Made by a program: the position numbers and the translations under genes
Shown: piece by piece, positions 8,923 to 18,024 of the stretch
Numbering within the stretch: position 1 is the first letter of the stretch
How the letters are laid out: every line of letters starts with the position of its first letter
Notes under the pieces: generated by a model
The model's input: the letters and a program-made list of their open reading frames with translations, nothing else
Database searches by the model: none
What the model was told of the DNA's origin: nothing
DNA from: Blastocatellia bacterium AA13
GTDB taxonomy: Bacteria > Acidobacteriota > Blastocatellia > UBA7656
DNA length: 64,000 nt
Direction: 5' to 3'
NCBI GenBank assembly: GCA_003222245.1
Contig: QHVH01000036.1
Location: forward strand, 1-64,000

Positions 8923-11061
8923 ATGAAAAGAAGAATCTCTCTCGCTGCGATGTTTGTGGTTTTGGTTTTGATGGGGCTGGCCGCCTTTGGCTGCAATCGC
9001 GACAAGCGGGATAAGTCGCTTATCGATGATGCCGGAGGGCGAACGCCGGAAGATTTGCCCGAGCTTGCGGTCGATGTATTCAAGCCTATGGACGGCGGCA
9101 TCGACCTCGCGCCGGATGAGATAAAAGGACGCAACACCTGGAATCTCTGGTGCGGAGGAACGGAGCAGTTCTGGGATCGAATGGCCAGAGAGGCTTACGG
9201 CCTTACCGACATGCTCAAGATGATCGACTCGCGCAATCACGGAAAGCGATTCAGCGAGATGGGCCTCATCAATCAGCCGGGCTATAAAGAGGCGTCAAAG
9301 CCCGATCAGTACGGGCTCTGGATTGACGAAGCGGTCGAGCCGGAATCATCGGCGATTGATCCGAACGTCTACGGCCGAGCGACGGGAATCATGGGATTCC
9401 GTCTCTTCAACAATCCGGCTTTCGACGCTGCCGCCAAGACCAAATGGAACGCCGACCGCTACTACAATGATCCCGATTATGCGGCGGACCCGAACCTTGT
9501 GAGGCCGTATAGAGTGGGTGTCGCATGCGGATCGTGTCACATAGCCTTCAATCCGGTTAAGCCTCCAGCCGATCCTGAAAATCCCGCATGGGAGAATCTC
9601 GCGTCGGCCATCGGCAATCAATACATTCGCGAAGGCAAGGCTTTCGCGAACACGGTTCGCGAGGGCGGGTTCTTTTGGGAGATGCTGAAGACCCAGCCGC
9701 CCGGCACCTCCGATACTTCGCGGCTTGCTACCGATCACATCAACAATCCGAACGCGATCAATCCGGTATTCTTGCTTGGCTCGCGCCTCGACGAGGCCGA
9801 AGACGAAGAACTCGCAGGCGATACGCTGCACTTGCCGACCGTCAGCGCGCACATGAAAGTGCCGCACGTGCTCAAGGACGGCGCGGATTCGGTGGGAGTT
9901 CCGGGCGCGACGCTTCGCGTCTACATAAACATCGGCAGCTACAGCCAGCACTGGCTTCAGCAGCACAATGCGCTCATCGGGCTCACGAAACAGAAGCCAT
10001 TTTCCGTGGAGACCGCGCAAAAATATTCGGTCTACTGGCTCGCGACTCAACAGAAATTTCAGAACGTAGCAAAATTCTTCATGCGTTTGAAATCGTTCAG
10101 GCTGGAGGATGCGCCGGGAGGCAAGGACTACATCACCAAGGATGAAGCGGTGCTCCGGCGAGGCAAGATTGTCTTCGCCGAGAACTGCGCGACCTGTCAT
10201 TCGAGCAAGCGGCCTCCCGATGGGGTCAGTGAGACCGATTGGTTCCGAACCGCCGTGCTCAGTCCCGATTTTCGCGAAGGCAACTTCTTTTCGGATGATA
10301 AGCGAAAGCCGATAACTCTGATCGGCACTAACGCGGCTCGCGCCTGCGGGACGAACGCGATCCGCGGCCACATCTGGGATTCGTTCTCTTCGGAGACCTA
10401 CAAGAATCTTCCGTCAGTCGGTGAAATAGAGGTCTGGAATCCGTACGCGGACCGAACCGAGAAATTCAACGTTCCCGGCGGCGGACCCGGATACTATCGG
10501 ACCCCTTCGCTCGTCAGCGTATGGTCTTCCGCACCGCTATTTCACAACAACGCGTTGGGCAAGTTTACGGGCGATCCGTCTGTCAAAGGCCGCATGGAAG
10601 CATTCGACGACGCGATCACGAAGCTGCTGTGGCCAGAGAGGCGGCCAGGGAAAGAATCAATCTGGCGAACCTCGCAAGAATGCAGCCTTCAGCTACAAGT
10701 CTCCGTTATTCCCGAACCGCTTCGCGCGCTGCTCAAGCCGCACGCTGATGCCGACGGCTACTTCAGGGTCGGCCCGATTCCTGAAGGCACGCCGATCAAC
10801 TTGTTGGCGAATGTCGGCCCCGACACCGACCCTGTCGAGTTGGTGAAGATCTGCCTGAAGGTTAAGGCTGCGCTCATTGAAATAAAGACGAAGCATCTTG
10901 ACGCGGCCGCGGCCAAAGAGCTGTTGAAAAGGGAAGTTGCTCCCGAATTGTACAAGATCAGCACCTGCCCGGATCTCATAGAGGATCGCGGCCATGAGTT
11001 TGGCGGCAATTTGCCGGACTCGGATAAGCGAGCCCTGATTGAATTTCTGAAGACGCTGTAG
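8923..11061 (+). CDS. RoxA-like dihaem c-type cytochrome lipoprotein
   Basis: A 712-residue predicted lipoprotein. The start at 8923 gives a classic lipobox (AAFGC, lipidated C24). Two c-type haem motifs are present, C202-x-x-C205-H206 (CGSCH) and C422-x-x-C425-H426 (CATCH). Overall length, the spacing of the motifs, and segments such as LVRPYRVG before the first motif recall RoxA/RoxB rubber oxygenases. Those are dihaem proteins related to bacterial cytochrome c peroxidases that cleave polyisoprene with O2. It could act as an extracytoplasmic dioxygenase or peroxidase on a lipid-like substrate, but the substrate is inference. It heads a plus-strand run of seven genes, most of them lipid or peroxide enzymes. 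Confidence 0.8.
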   Translation: MKRRISLAAMFVVLVLMGLAAFGCNRDKRDKSLIDDAGGRTPEDLPELAVDVFKPMDGGIDLAPDEIKGRNTWNLWCGGTEQFWDRMAREAYGLTDMLKMIDSRNHGKRFSEMGLINQPGYKEASKPDQYGLWIDEAVEPESSAIDPNVYGRATGIMGFRLFNNPAFDAAAKTKWNADRYYNDPDYAADPNLVRPYRVGVACGSCHIAFNPVKPPADPENPAWENLASAIGNQYIREGKAFANTVREGGFFWEMLKTQPPGTSDTSRLATDHINNPNAINPVFLLGSRLDEAEDEELAGDTLHLPTVSAHMKVPHVLKDGADSVGVPGATLRVYINIGSYSQHWLQQHNALIGLTKQKPFSVETAQKYSVYWLATQQKFQNVAKFFMRLKSFRLEDAPGGKDYITKDEAVLRRGKIVFAENCATCHSSKRPPDGVSETDWFRTAVLSPDFREGNFFSDDKRKPITLIGTNAARACGTNAIRGHIWDSFSSETYKNLPSVGEIEVWNPYADRTEKFNVPGGGPGYYRTPSLVSVWSSAPLFHNNALGKFTGDPSVKGRMEAFDDAITKLLWPERRPGKESIWRTSQECSLQLQVSVIPEPLRALLKPHADADGYFRVGPIPEGTPINLLANVGPDTDPVELVKICLKVKAALIEIKTKHLDAAAAKELLKREVAPELYKISTCPDLIEDRGHEFGGNLPDSDKRALIEFLKTL

Positions 11062-11095
11062 GAAGCGCTCAATTGAAAAATAGGAGTAAACAAAA

Positions 11096-11533
11096 ATGGC
11101 AATAACCGTATCCGATCTGCTCAAAATGTCTCAGGCGCAACTGGATGAGTTGTTTACGAATAGTCCCGCGGGAGAAATTCCAGACGGCGAAGCGAAGGGA
11201 ACAGCCATAGTCGCTCCCGGCACCACGTACACCGAAGACATAGCCGAGTTCGTGAATCATTTCGCATGGCAGGGAAAGACCTTCGATGCGAAGCACGGCG
11301 TGTTGAGAAACAGGATACTCAGCTTTGGCCTGAATGCGATCATCGCGAAGGTATACAAGGCGCCAAGCTGGCTGGATGGAAAGGAGTGCATCGTTCTCGA
11401 TTACTCTGAAACGTCGCTTCTTGCCCATTGGATTCGAGATGAGATACGTCAGATCGCGCCTGGGTTCTATCTTGGAAAAGTCTATTGGGGCAAGAAGAGA
11501 TTGATCGATTTCGCGGTCCAGTTTCCGCAATAG
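11096..11533 (+). CDS. Protein of unknown function in haem/lipid cluster
   Basis: A 145-residue protein that I do not recognise. It has no signal peptide and no membrane segment. Features that look conserved are a GEIPDGEAKGTAIV segment near residues 26-40, a WQGKTFD motif near residue 60, and an aromatic C-terminal half with SWLDGKECIVLDYSETS and LGKVYWGK. It starts 34 bases after the cytochrome gene, preceded by TAGGAG, so it is probably co-transcribed. A substrate-binding or accessory role for the adjacent oxidative enzymes is possible, but nothing in the sequence proves it. Confidence 0.7.
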   Translation: MAITVSDLLKMSQAQLDELFTNSPAGEIPDGEAKGTAIVAPGTTYTEDIAEFVNHFAWQGKTFDAKHGVLRNRILSFGLNAIIAKVYKAPSWLDGKECIVLDYSETSLLAHWIRDEIRQIAPGFYLGKVYWGKKRLIDFAVQFPQ

Positions 11534-11632
11534 CATTGATATCCAGCGGCTTGTTTCAGCACGAGCAAGCGGCGTTCTGAAGCCCATCGCGGTCCAGGTA
11601 CGTGGACGCGATCCGTTTCATCAGGAGCCAAG

Positions 11633-12607
11633 ATGCAAGAGGACAATTCTTTTGAAGCTTTGACCAACCCCGGCGAGGCCTCCAATTTCTTTCATTTTGA
11701 AGATGCGCCCGTCTTCAATCCTGTCGCCGCAAAGTCCTATTCGCGCGACAACGGACTATGGTTGATGGAGTGTTGCCGGCTTGTTTATCGGAAGGATCGA
11801 CCGCCGGATGAGCAACCGAAACAACCCTCGCGACAAGAAATCTTCGATCATTTCGGCCTCAAGGAGACGAGATTCTTTGATGGACATGTTCAGGAGAAGA
11901 ATATCAAAGACGCGCAGGCAGCTTTGATCAAAGGCAAAGGCTTTGTAGTTTTGGCATTCCGCGGCACTCTCGGACCGGGCGATCTACTGGCTGATCTCGA
12001 CTTCAAGCCTACCGATTGGGGCGGCGAGGGCAAGGTGCACGAAGGCTTCAAGAAGCAGTTCGATGCGATCTGGGAGCAGGGAGATAATTTACGTGCGGCG
12101 CTGGACGAATTGAAGGAAGAGGACGGGCCTGTATTCTATACAGGTCACAGCCTCGGCGCGTCGCTCGCGACTCTGGCCGCGGCTACGCGGTTTCTCGATG
12201 AGAAGGCTGTGAAGCCGGCCGCGCTTTATACGTTCGGTTCGCCGCGGGTCGGAACGCGAGGCTTTGCTCACGCCTTTCCCGACGACTTCTTTCACTGCCG
12301 GGTCGTCAACGACAGGGATTTCGTTCCGACCGTTCCGCCGCGCAAATTTCTTCTTACGCCTGATTTTCATCATGTTGGAATCCCGCACCATATCGATCAT
12401 GTGGGGCATCTTAGACGCGGCAAGCCGGGCGATGACGAAGACGGGTTTGCAACTCCAAAAGGCCAGGTTCTCGACCATCTGAATTCGCTGAGCGGAAGAT
12501 TCCTGGAATTCGTGCGTACAGCGGGCAGGAGCTTTGCCGAGAAGTTCACCGATCATACGCCGGTAAACTACACGGCTCGAATTGAGCGGGCCGGCGACTT
12601 CGTCTAG
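11633..12607 (+). CDS. Class 3 lipase family protein
   Basis: A 324-residue alpha/beta hydrolase of the class 3 (fungal-type) lipase family, which hydrolyses ester bonds in acylglycerols or phospholipids. The nucleophile elbow is GHSLG with catalytic S173 (YTGHSLGASLATLAA). FGSPRVGTRGFA follows, then VNDRDFVPTVPP, where the catalytic aspartate is expected. A histidine follows in FHHVG or the nearby HHIDHVGH. There is no signal peptide, so it may be cytoplasmic. A CAGGAG ribosome site precedes the ATG. Between a putative dioxygenase and peroxidases, a natural job would be to release fatty acids for oxidation; that is inference from context. Confidence 0.88.
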   Translation: MQEDNSFEALTNPGEASNFFHFEDAPVFNPVAAKSYSRDNGLWLMECCRLVYRKDRPPDEQPKQPSRQEIFDHFGLKETRFFDGHVQEKNIKDAQAALIKGKGFVVLAFRGTLGPGDLLADLDFKPTDWGGEGKVHEGFKKQFDAIWEQGDNLRAALDELKEEDGPVFYTGHSLGASLATLAAATRFLDEKAVKPAALYTFGSPRVGTRGFAHAFPDDFFHCRVVNDRDFVPTVPPRKFLLTPDFHHVGIPHHIDHVGHLRRGKPGDDEDGFATPKGQVLDHLNSLSGRFLEFVRTAGRSFAEKFTDHTPVNYTARIERAGDFV

Positions 12608-12635
12608 CAACGCCAGGTTGATCCGAGAAAAATCG

Positions 12636-13937
12636 ATGACTCCGCAATCATACTTCATGGTAATCGCGCCGGTTGATCTCAGCCGCGAATCGTCTTTGCG
12701 CGAATTGCTCGCTTCGATGAATCACCGCGAAGGGGTCGTCAATCCTAACAACGACGTCATTCCATTTGGCCGATTCGAGCGGCTTCACTTTGCCCGGCTC
12801 GTACTTCTCAAGGATCAGACGAGGGGCGATCTCGGAGTCATAGGGGCGCCCCAAGCGGAACTGCCCGTCTACCTTGCGTTCTTGTGTGATTTTGACGGAC
12901 CGCTCGATTCGTTTATGAGTGAGCTCGCGGGGCAATGCGAGGCGGGGCTCCGCCGGCTGTTTTCTCATTGTCAGGGATTCTCGAATGGGACCCATCTTGC
13001 CCGCTGGATGAAGCAGCACAATCAGCGCTCGGCTACCGCATACGTCAATTGGATTGGCAGGACGATGCGACAGGTTCGCGAGGAAGATGCCTTAAGACAA
13101 TCACTCGAATCGTATATCGATGGAAATCAGGCCTCGCTTTCGAGACTCGCTCCGACTGAAGCGAGAAGGGAATTGGTTTCGTTTGTGAAGCGGGAAAGGG
13201 AGGCAGGTCGAGTTGTTTTGACAGAGCCCGACGCCACACCGCTGTCGTGGCGGGTCTCGAACGCAATACACCTGCTCGGTGTTCCGATAGTCCTGCTTCT
13301 TCTTACGCCGTTTCTGCTTCTTTATCTGCCGATCTTCGTTATTCAGCTCCGCCGACGCGAGCGATCCGATGCCGAGATCGCGCCGCGCCCCGATCCGGAT
13401 CACGCGGCGAATCTCGCGCGTCTGGAAGATCATTTTGTCAGCAATCAGTTCAGCGCGATGGGAAGCTTGAAGCCGGGCCTCTTTCGACGATGGACGCTGT
13501 CCTTTATCCTGTGGGTAATCGACTACACGACGCGCTATATCTTCAACCGCGGCCATCTTGCTCGCGTAAACACTATCCATTTCGCTCGCTGGGTTTTTCT
13601 CGACAACAAGCAGCGGCTGTTGTTCGCGAGCAACTACGACGGCGGGCTGGACAGCTACATGGATGATTTCATTAATAAGGTCGGTTGGGGTTTGAATCTG
13701 GTTTTCAGCAACGGCATCGGCTACCCGAAAACGAACTGGCTGATTCTGGACGGCGCCAAGGACGAACAGAAGTTCAAGTATTTCATTCGCCGTCACGAGC
13801 TTCCAACCGAGGTTTGGTACGATGCGCACCCCGGTCTGACAACGGTGAATCTGGAACGAAACACCCTGATTCGCGAAGGACTCGAGCGCTCGTCGATGAG
13901 CGAAGGCGAGGCTCGCGACTGGCTAAGACTCTTCTGA
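12636..13937 (+). CDS. Membrane protein with two copies of an unknown domain
   Basis: A 433-residue protein started at the ATG at 12636, 28 bases after the lipase stop. Two halves look related. One copy near residues 35-115 carries a FARLVLL ... DFDGPLDSFMSELAGQ pattern. The second near residues 305-365 carries FARWVFLDN ... NYDGGLDSYMDDFINKV. Between them is one strongly hydrophobic segment (about 215-235) that should span the membrane. The domain is not one I can name. A ferredoxin-like dimeric alpha/beta-barrel fold, as in DyP peroxidases, is a guess from the pattern and from the DyP gene 13 bases downstream. Confidence 0.65.
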   Translation: MTPQSYFMVIAPVDLSRESSLRELLASMNHREGVVNPNNDVIPFGRFERLHFARLVLLKDQTRGDLGVIGAPQAELPVYLAFLCDFDGPLDSFMSELAGQCEAGLRRLFSHCQGFSNGTHLARWMKQHNQRSATAYVNWIGRTMRQVREEDALRQSLESYIDGNQASLSRLAPTEARRELVSFVKREREAGRVVLTEPDATPLSWRVSNAIHLLGVPIVLLLLTPFLLLYLPIFVIQLRRRERSDAEIAPRPDPDHAANLARLEDHFVSNQFSAMGSLKPGLFRRWTLSFILWVIDYTTRYIFNRGHLARVNTIHFARWVFLDNKQRLLFASNYDGGLDSYMDDFINKVGWGLNLVFSNGIGYPKTNWLILDGAKDEQKFKYFIRRHELPTEVWYDAHPGLTTVNLERNTLIREGLERSSMSEGEARDWLRLF

Positions 13938-13950
13938 TGGCGGCGTTCTT

Positions 13951-15456
13951 ATGAAGCATTCAAAGATCGATTTCAAAGATGTACAGGGTCTGGTCAGATA
14001 CGGCTATGGGCGCCTTCCCGAATCCTGTTTTCTCCTGCTTGAAATAATCAGTCCGCGGGCGGCGCGAGACTGGCTGAAGACCCTTGATGTTGCTGACGCG
14101 GAAGAGTTGTCGACGCCTCCTGATTTCGCGCTTCAGGTCGCATTCACTCATTCCGGGCTTCGAAAGATCGGACTCTCATCGGAAATAGCCGATCAGTTTT
14201 CTCAAGAGTTCAAAACAGGCATCTACGAAGAATCGCGTTCGAAACGGTTGGGTGATGTTGGTGAAAACGCTCCGAGAGAATGGCAATGGGGCGGAGATTC
14301 CGACAATACGCCTCATTTGATGCTGATGCTCTATTCGGTGAAAGGCGGACTCGAAGCGCGCAAGAATGCGACAGTTGATGGACTGAGCTCGGCCGGACTC
14401 GCATTGCGGGGATGCCTGACTTCAGCGGACTTTGGAGGAGTCGAGCCTTTCGGTTTCAAGGACGGCATCAGCCAGCCTACGGTCGATTGGGATGGAAAGA
14501 GAAAGCTCGACGGCCGTGACGAACTCGAGTACGGCAATCTGGTCGCGCTCGGTGAGTTTCTGCTCGGCCATCGAAACGAGTATGGCAAGTATACGGATCG
14601 GCCGCTCCTTGATCTCGCGAACGATCCGCGCGGCATACTAGCCGAAGCCGAAGACAAACCCGGCAAGAAGGACTTTGCATTCAATGGAACATATCTCGTA
14701 TTTCGCCAGTTGCAGCAGCACGTGGGCCGCTTCTGGAAGTTTCTAGACGACCAGGTCGGCGGCGACCGGTCGGAGCGTCAAAGACTCGCTGAGTTAATGG
14801 TCGGGCGGAAAATGGGCGGCGAAGCTCTCGCCGTAAAGAGCTCGAGCCCGATTCCCGGCATTGATTCTGATAAACGCGACGCAAACCAGTTCACCTTTTC
14901 ATCCGATCCCGATGGAACGCGTTGTCCCTTCGGCGCTCACGTTAGGCGAGCAAATCCGCGCAACGCCGATCTTCCGGACGGTACGAGAGGTCTTTTGTCG
15001 AAACTGATTCGCACGCTCGGGTTCGGAGGCAAAGGGTTTCGCGGAGACTTGATCTCGTCGGTTCGATTTCATCGCATTCTTCGGCGCGGCGTCGAATACG
15101 GTGAGCCCCTGCCTGTTAACGACGCAATAAAGAATGGCGGGAATGAAATCGGCGAACGGGGGCTGCATTTCATTTGCCTGAACGCGAACATATCGCGGCA
15201 ATTTGAGTTCATACAGGGGGCTTGGCTGTCGAGCACGAAGTTCGACGGAATGACCGAAGAGAGCGACCCCATAATCGGCAATCGCGAAGCCGTTTCCGAG
15301 TGCCCGTTCACGAATTCATTCAGTATTCCGCAAGAGGCCGGTTTGAGACGCCGCATAAGCGGCATTCCGGCGTTCATCACCGTCCGCGGAGGCTCGTACT
15401 TTTTTCTTCCCGGCATACGCGCCTTGAGGTATCTCAGCAGTCTTGAGACTGATTGA
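13951..15456 (+). CDS. DyP-type haem peroxidase
   Basis: A 501-residue member of the dye-decolorising peroxidase family, which uses H2O2 to oxidise bulky substrates at a haem b. The diagnostic GxxDG motif is G168-F-K-D171-G (GFKDGISQP), with D171 the catalytic acid. H330 in GAHVRRANPR is the expected proximal haem ligand, and an arginine-rich HRILRRGVEYG segment follows, where the distal arginine is found in the family. No Tat signal is visible, unlike the A-type enzymes, so it is probably cytoplasmic. It begins 13 bases after the preceding gene and is likely translated from the same message. The substrate is unknown; a lipid hydroperoxide would fit the neighbours. Confidence 0.92.
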   Translation: MKHSKIDFKDVQGLVRYGYGRLPESCFLLLEIISPRAARDWLKTLDVADAEELSTPPDFALQVAFTHSGLRKIGLSSEIADQFSQEFKTGIYEESRSKRLGDVGENAPREWQWGGDSDNTPHLMLMLYSVKGGLEARKNATVDGLSSAGLALRGCLTSADFGGVEPFGFKDGISQPTVDWDGKRKLDGRDELEYGNLVALGEFLLGHRNEYGKYTDRPLLDLANDPRGILAEAEDKPGKKDFAFNGTYLVFRQLQQHVGRFWKFLDDQVGGDRSERQRLAELMVGRKMGGEALAVKSSSPIPGIDSDKRDANQFTFSSDPDGTRCPFGAHVRRANPRNADLPDGTRGLLSKLIRTLGFGGKGFRGDLISSVRFHRILRRGVEYGEPLPVNDAIKNGGNEIGERGLHFICLNANISRQFEFIQGAWLSSTKFDGMTEESDPIIGNREAVSECPFTNSFSIPQEAGLRRRISGIPAFITVRGGSYFFLPGIRALRYLSSLETD

Positions 15457-15529
15457 TCCCGATCCCTGTTCCGAGGCCGGCGTAAGAATCGCTTTCCGGA
15501 ATCGCGCGACTTATTCCAATGGAGCATTG

Positions 15530-16420
15530 ATGGAAGCGAGTATCGAACACATACGCGTACCGGCCAACGGCATCGATTTTCATGTGGCGGTCGCTGGAGA
15601 CAAGGATGGGCCGCCGGTGTTGTGCCTGCACGGATTTCCGGAAGGATGGATGAGCTGGAGACCGGTGATGGAGCGACTCGGTGAAGCTCGCATCTATGCT
15701 CCCGATTTGCGAGGCTACGGCGAAACGGCTCGGCCGCGCTCCGGATACGATGTTCACACTCTTATTGATGACGTGAAGAGCCTGATCCAGCAGCTCGGCC
15801 TGCATCGTCCCGTGCTGGTCTCTCACGACTGGGGCGGAGCGATTGGATGGATATTTTCTCATCGATATTCGGAGTTGATCAGCAAACTCGTCGTGATCAA
15901 CTGCACTCATCCGAAGACGCTGGTTCGAGCCGTGTTTCATCTCGAAGACTGGCAGACCTTTCGAATTCCGTGGGTGCCGTTTTTCGAGATCCCGTGGCTC
16001 CCTGAAAACTTCATCGCCTCGTCGCTCGGTCGGAGCCTATTGAAGCTCTCTTTCACTATTCGCCAGGGCCGGAAAGGAGCGATGAATCTGGCGCTGGTGG
16101 ATGAACTGGTGTCGCGTTTTCAAAAGGCCGACGACGCACGCTGGCCAATCGCTTATTACCGGCAGATGGTAAAGACTCAACTCCTGCCCGCGAGACGCGC
16201 TCGCCTTGAAGCGATTTATCGCAAGCCCATCACGGTTCCGACAACAATGGTATGGGGCATGAAAGACAGCGCGCTTTCGGCGAAGGTGGCCATAAAAAGC
16301 GCTCTGGACGCAGGCTGCGAGGTCGATTGGAGGCCCCTTCCCGGCGTTGATCACTTCGTGAGCCTCGAAGCTCCCGATTTGCTGGCGCTGGAGATCCGCC
16401 GCGTGCTTGGGCTCTCTTGA
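15530..16420 (+). CDS. Alpha/beta hydrolase, epoxide-hydrolase-like
   Basis: A 296-residue alpha/beta hydrolase. I place the start at the ATG at 15530, which follows GGAG and leaves a normal N-terminus; a longer reading would overlap the DyP gene. The oxyanion-hole motif is H34-G-F-P-E. The nucleophile elbow is SHDWGG with D100 as nucleophile instead of serine, which is diagnostic of epoxide hydrolases and haloalkane dehalogenases. The catalytic histidine is H275 in GVDHFV. HGFPE together with DWGG favours epoxide hydrolase. In an oxylipin-type pathway it would open epoxides made by haem enzymes, but its substrate is not known. Confidence 0.87.
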   Translation: MEASIEHIRVPANGIDFHVAVAGDKDGPPVLCLHGFPEGWMSWRPVMERLGEARIYAPDLRGYGETARPRSGYDVHTLIDDVKSLIQQLGLHRPVLVSHDWGGAIGWIFSHRYSELISKLVVINCTHPKTLVRAVFHLEDWQTFRIPWVPFFEIPWLPENFIASSLGRSLLKLSFTIRQGRKGAMNLALVDELVSRFQKADDARWPIAYYRQMVKTQLLPARRARLEAIYRKPITVPTTMVWGMKDSALSAKVAIKSALDAGCEVDWRPLPGVDHFVSLEAPDLLALEIRRVLGLS

Positions 16421-16462
16421 AACAATTTCGGCGACTGAAATAGCAAAAGAACGGGAGGCTGC

Positions 16463-17641
16463 GTGGGATTTCTCAAGACGCTGCACGATGCGATCTACGG
16501 CTTGATGAAAATCGAGCGCCGCTTCGATCCCTTCTTTCGCCCGCTTGTAGACGCGGTCTTTCAGGAGCCCCTCGCAAAGATAACGCAGGCATTCGTCAAC
16601 CTGAGTCCGGCGGACGGACTGCGTCTGGCGGAAGAGAAAGAATTGCCGGGCGAGGCCGAATTCCTCGAATCGATCGTCTCCAGCATGGCCGCTTATATGC
16701 GCTCGCAATACGCTCCCGGCGGATTCGAACGCGGAGGAAATACAAAAACTCACGGCATAGTCCGGGGAGAATTCATCATTAGAGACGACCTGCCTGCCGA
16801 GATGCGGCAGGGAGTATTCGCGGAGCGTCGCAGCTTCCCGGCATGGGTGCGCTTCGCGGGTCCAGGTCCTGCCAGCCCTCCCGATATAGAAGACGTCGGC
16901 GTGTTGAGTATCGGGATCAAGCTCATGAGCGTGCCCGGTCCTAAGCTGCTCGATGATGAGAAATTCACTCAAGACTTCAGCGGCATCAGCACTCCGACCT
17001 TCACGACGCCCAATGTGAGGGAGAACGCCAAGCTTCAGGCCGCAATCGGAAGAGGGCTTCCATTGTTCTACTTCATTAATCCGTTCGATGCCCACCTGGT
17101 CGACGGAATCATGCAGGGGCTGTGGGCAAAGACACAGGGCAACCCTCTCGAATCGCGCTATTGGAGCTGTGTACCGTACCTTCTTGGAGAGGGCCGGGCT
17201 ATGCAGTATTCAGTGCGCCCTCGCTTGAACTCGCGCACAAGGGTTCCACGCCTTCCGCTTCGCCCTTCAGACAATTATCTGCGCGAAGCGATGTCGGCGA
17301 CCCTGGCGAACAGAGAAGTAGAGTTTGATTTCCTCATTCAAATGCAGACGGACGCCCGGCGAATGCCTCTTGAGAACGCGTCGGCGCGCTGGTCTGAAGC
17401 GCTTTCGCCGCCGATTCCAGCAGCCGTCTTGAGGCTGCCTCGCCAACAATTCGACTCAGCTAAACAACTGCGTTTCGCGAGCTGTCTTTCGCTCAATCCG
17501 TGGCATTGCACCGCCGAGCATAGGCCTCTTGGAAATCAGAACAGGGCGAGGCGCAGGATCTATCAGGAATTGTCTCGTCTGCGACAGTCGATGAATGCGA
17601 CTCCTCATTACGAACCGACCGGCGACGAGACGTTTGATTAA
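16463..17641 (+). CDS. Catalase-related haem protein
   Basis: A 392-residue protein read from a GTG preceded by GGGAGG. Residues 90-330 recall the catalase fold in its small, non-classical form: KTHGIVRGEF with H97 as the likely distal haem histidine, SFPAWVRFA, IGIKLMSVPG, and a YSVRP segment. Relatives include catalase-related proteins that act as allene oxide or hydroperoxide-transforming enzymes on fatty acid hydroperoxides, as well as small catalases. I cannot place the proximal tyrosine with confidence. It closes the seven-gene run, 42 bases after the epoxide-hydrolase-like gene. Enzyme type is inferred; simple catalase activity is the main alternative. Confidence 0.75.
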   Translation: MGFLKTLHDAIYGLMKIERRFDPFFRPLVDAVFQEPLAKITQAFVNLSPADGLRLAEEKELPGEAEFLESIVSSMAAYMRSQYAPGGFERGGNTKTHGIVRGEFIIRDDLPAEMRQGVFAERRSFPAWVRFAGPGPASPPDIEDVGVLSIGIKLMSVPGPKLLDDEKFTQDFSGISTPTFTTPNVRENAKLQAAIGRGLPLFYFINPFDAHLVDGIMQGLWAKTQGNPLESRYWSCVPYLLGEGRAMQYSVRPRLNSRTRVPRLPLRPSDNYLREAMSATLANREVEFDFLIQMQTDARRMPLENASARWSEALSPPIPAAVLRLPRQQFDSAKQLRFASCLSLNPWHCTAEHRPLGNQNRARRRIYQELSRLRQSMNATPHYEPTGDETFD

Positions 17642-18011
17642 GGGTTTGTCTACACCGGCTCGAGCAAATGCCAAGTTGCATCGTGACTCCGGCGTTTGCT
17701 AGTATCTCGCTTCGCATTTTCGGGTAGATGGGTAGTTCTGATCACCCGATTTTCATCGTTATTTTGCGTCAGCTCCTGAAGTCCCCGACTGTTCGTTAGA
17801 AAAATGAGCGAGGGGCGCTGCCGCAAGATCCGACCATAGGAACTGGGCCGCTCCGTTATTGCAGATGAGGGTCCGCGAGAGAAAGCGAAGCATTGCGCGG
17901 CGCTTTTGTGATCGGCATCTATAACATCGGAGAAGATGCATCGATCATAGGGCGGAATTTGTCTTTCGACGCATGGCCCGGGCAAACAGGGAAATAGCCA
18001 GTCAACGGCTC
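17642..18011. other. Intergenic region upstream of infC
   Basis: About 370 bases between the haem/lipid cluster and infC. The threonyl-tRNA synthetase gene that often precedes infC is not here, so this gap probably carries the translation operon's promoter and leader. I see no gene and no clear terminator. Confidence 0.4.
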
Positions 18012-18020
18012 AGGAGGGAG
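18012..18020 (+). promoter_or_regulatory. Strong ribosome binding site fixing an AUU start for infC
   Basis: The nine bases AGGAGGGAG lie four bases before an in-frame ATT at 18025. No comparable site precedes the GTG at 18088. This decides the start of infC. Confidence 0.8.
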
Positions 18021-18024
18021 ACTT

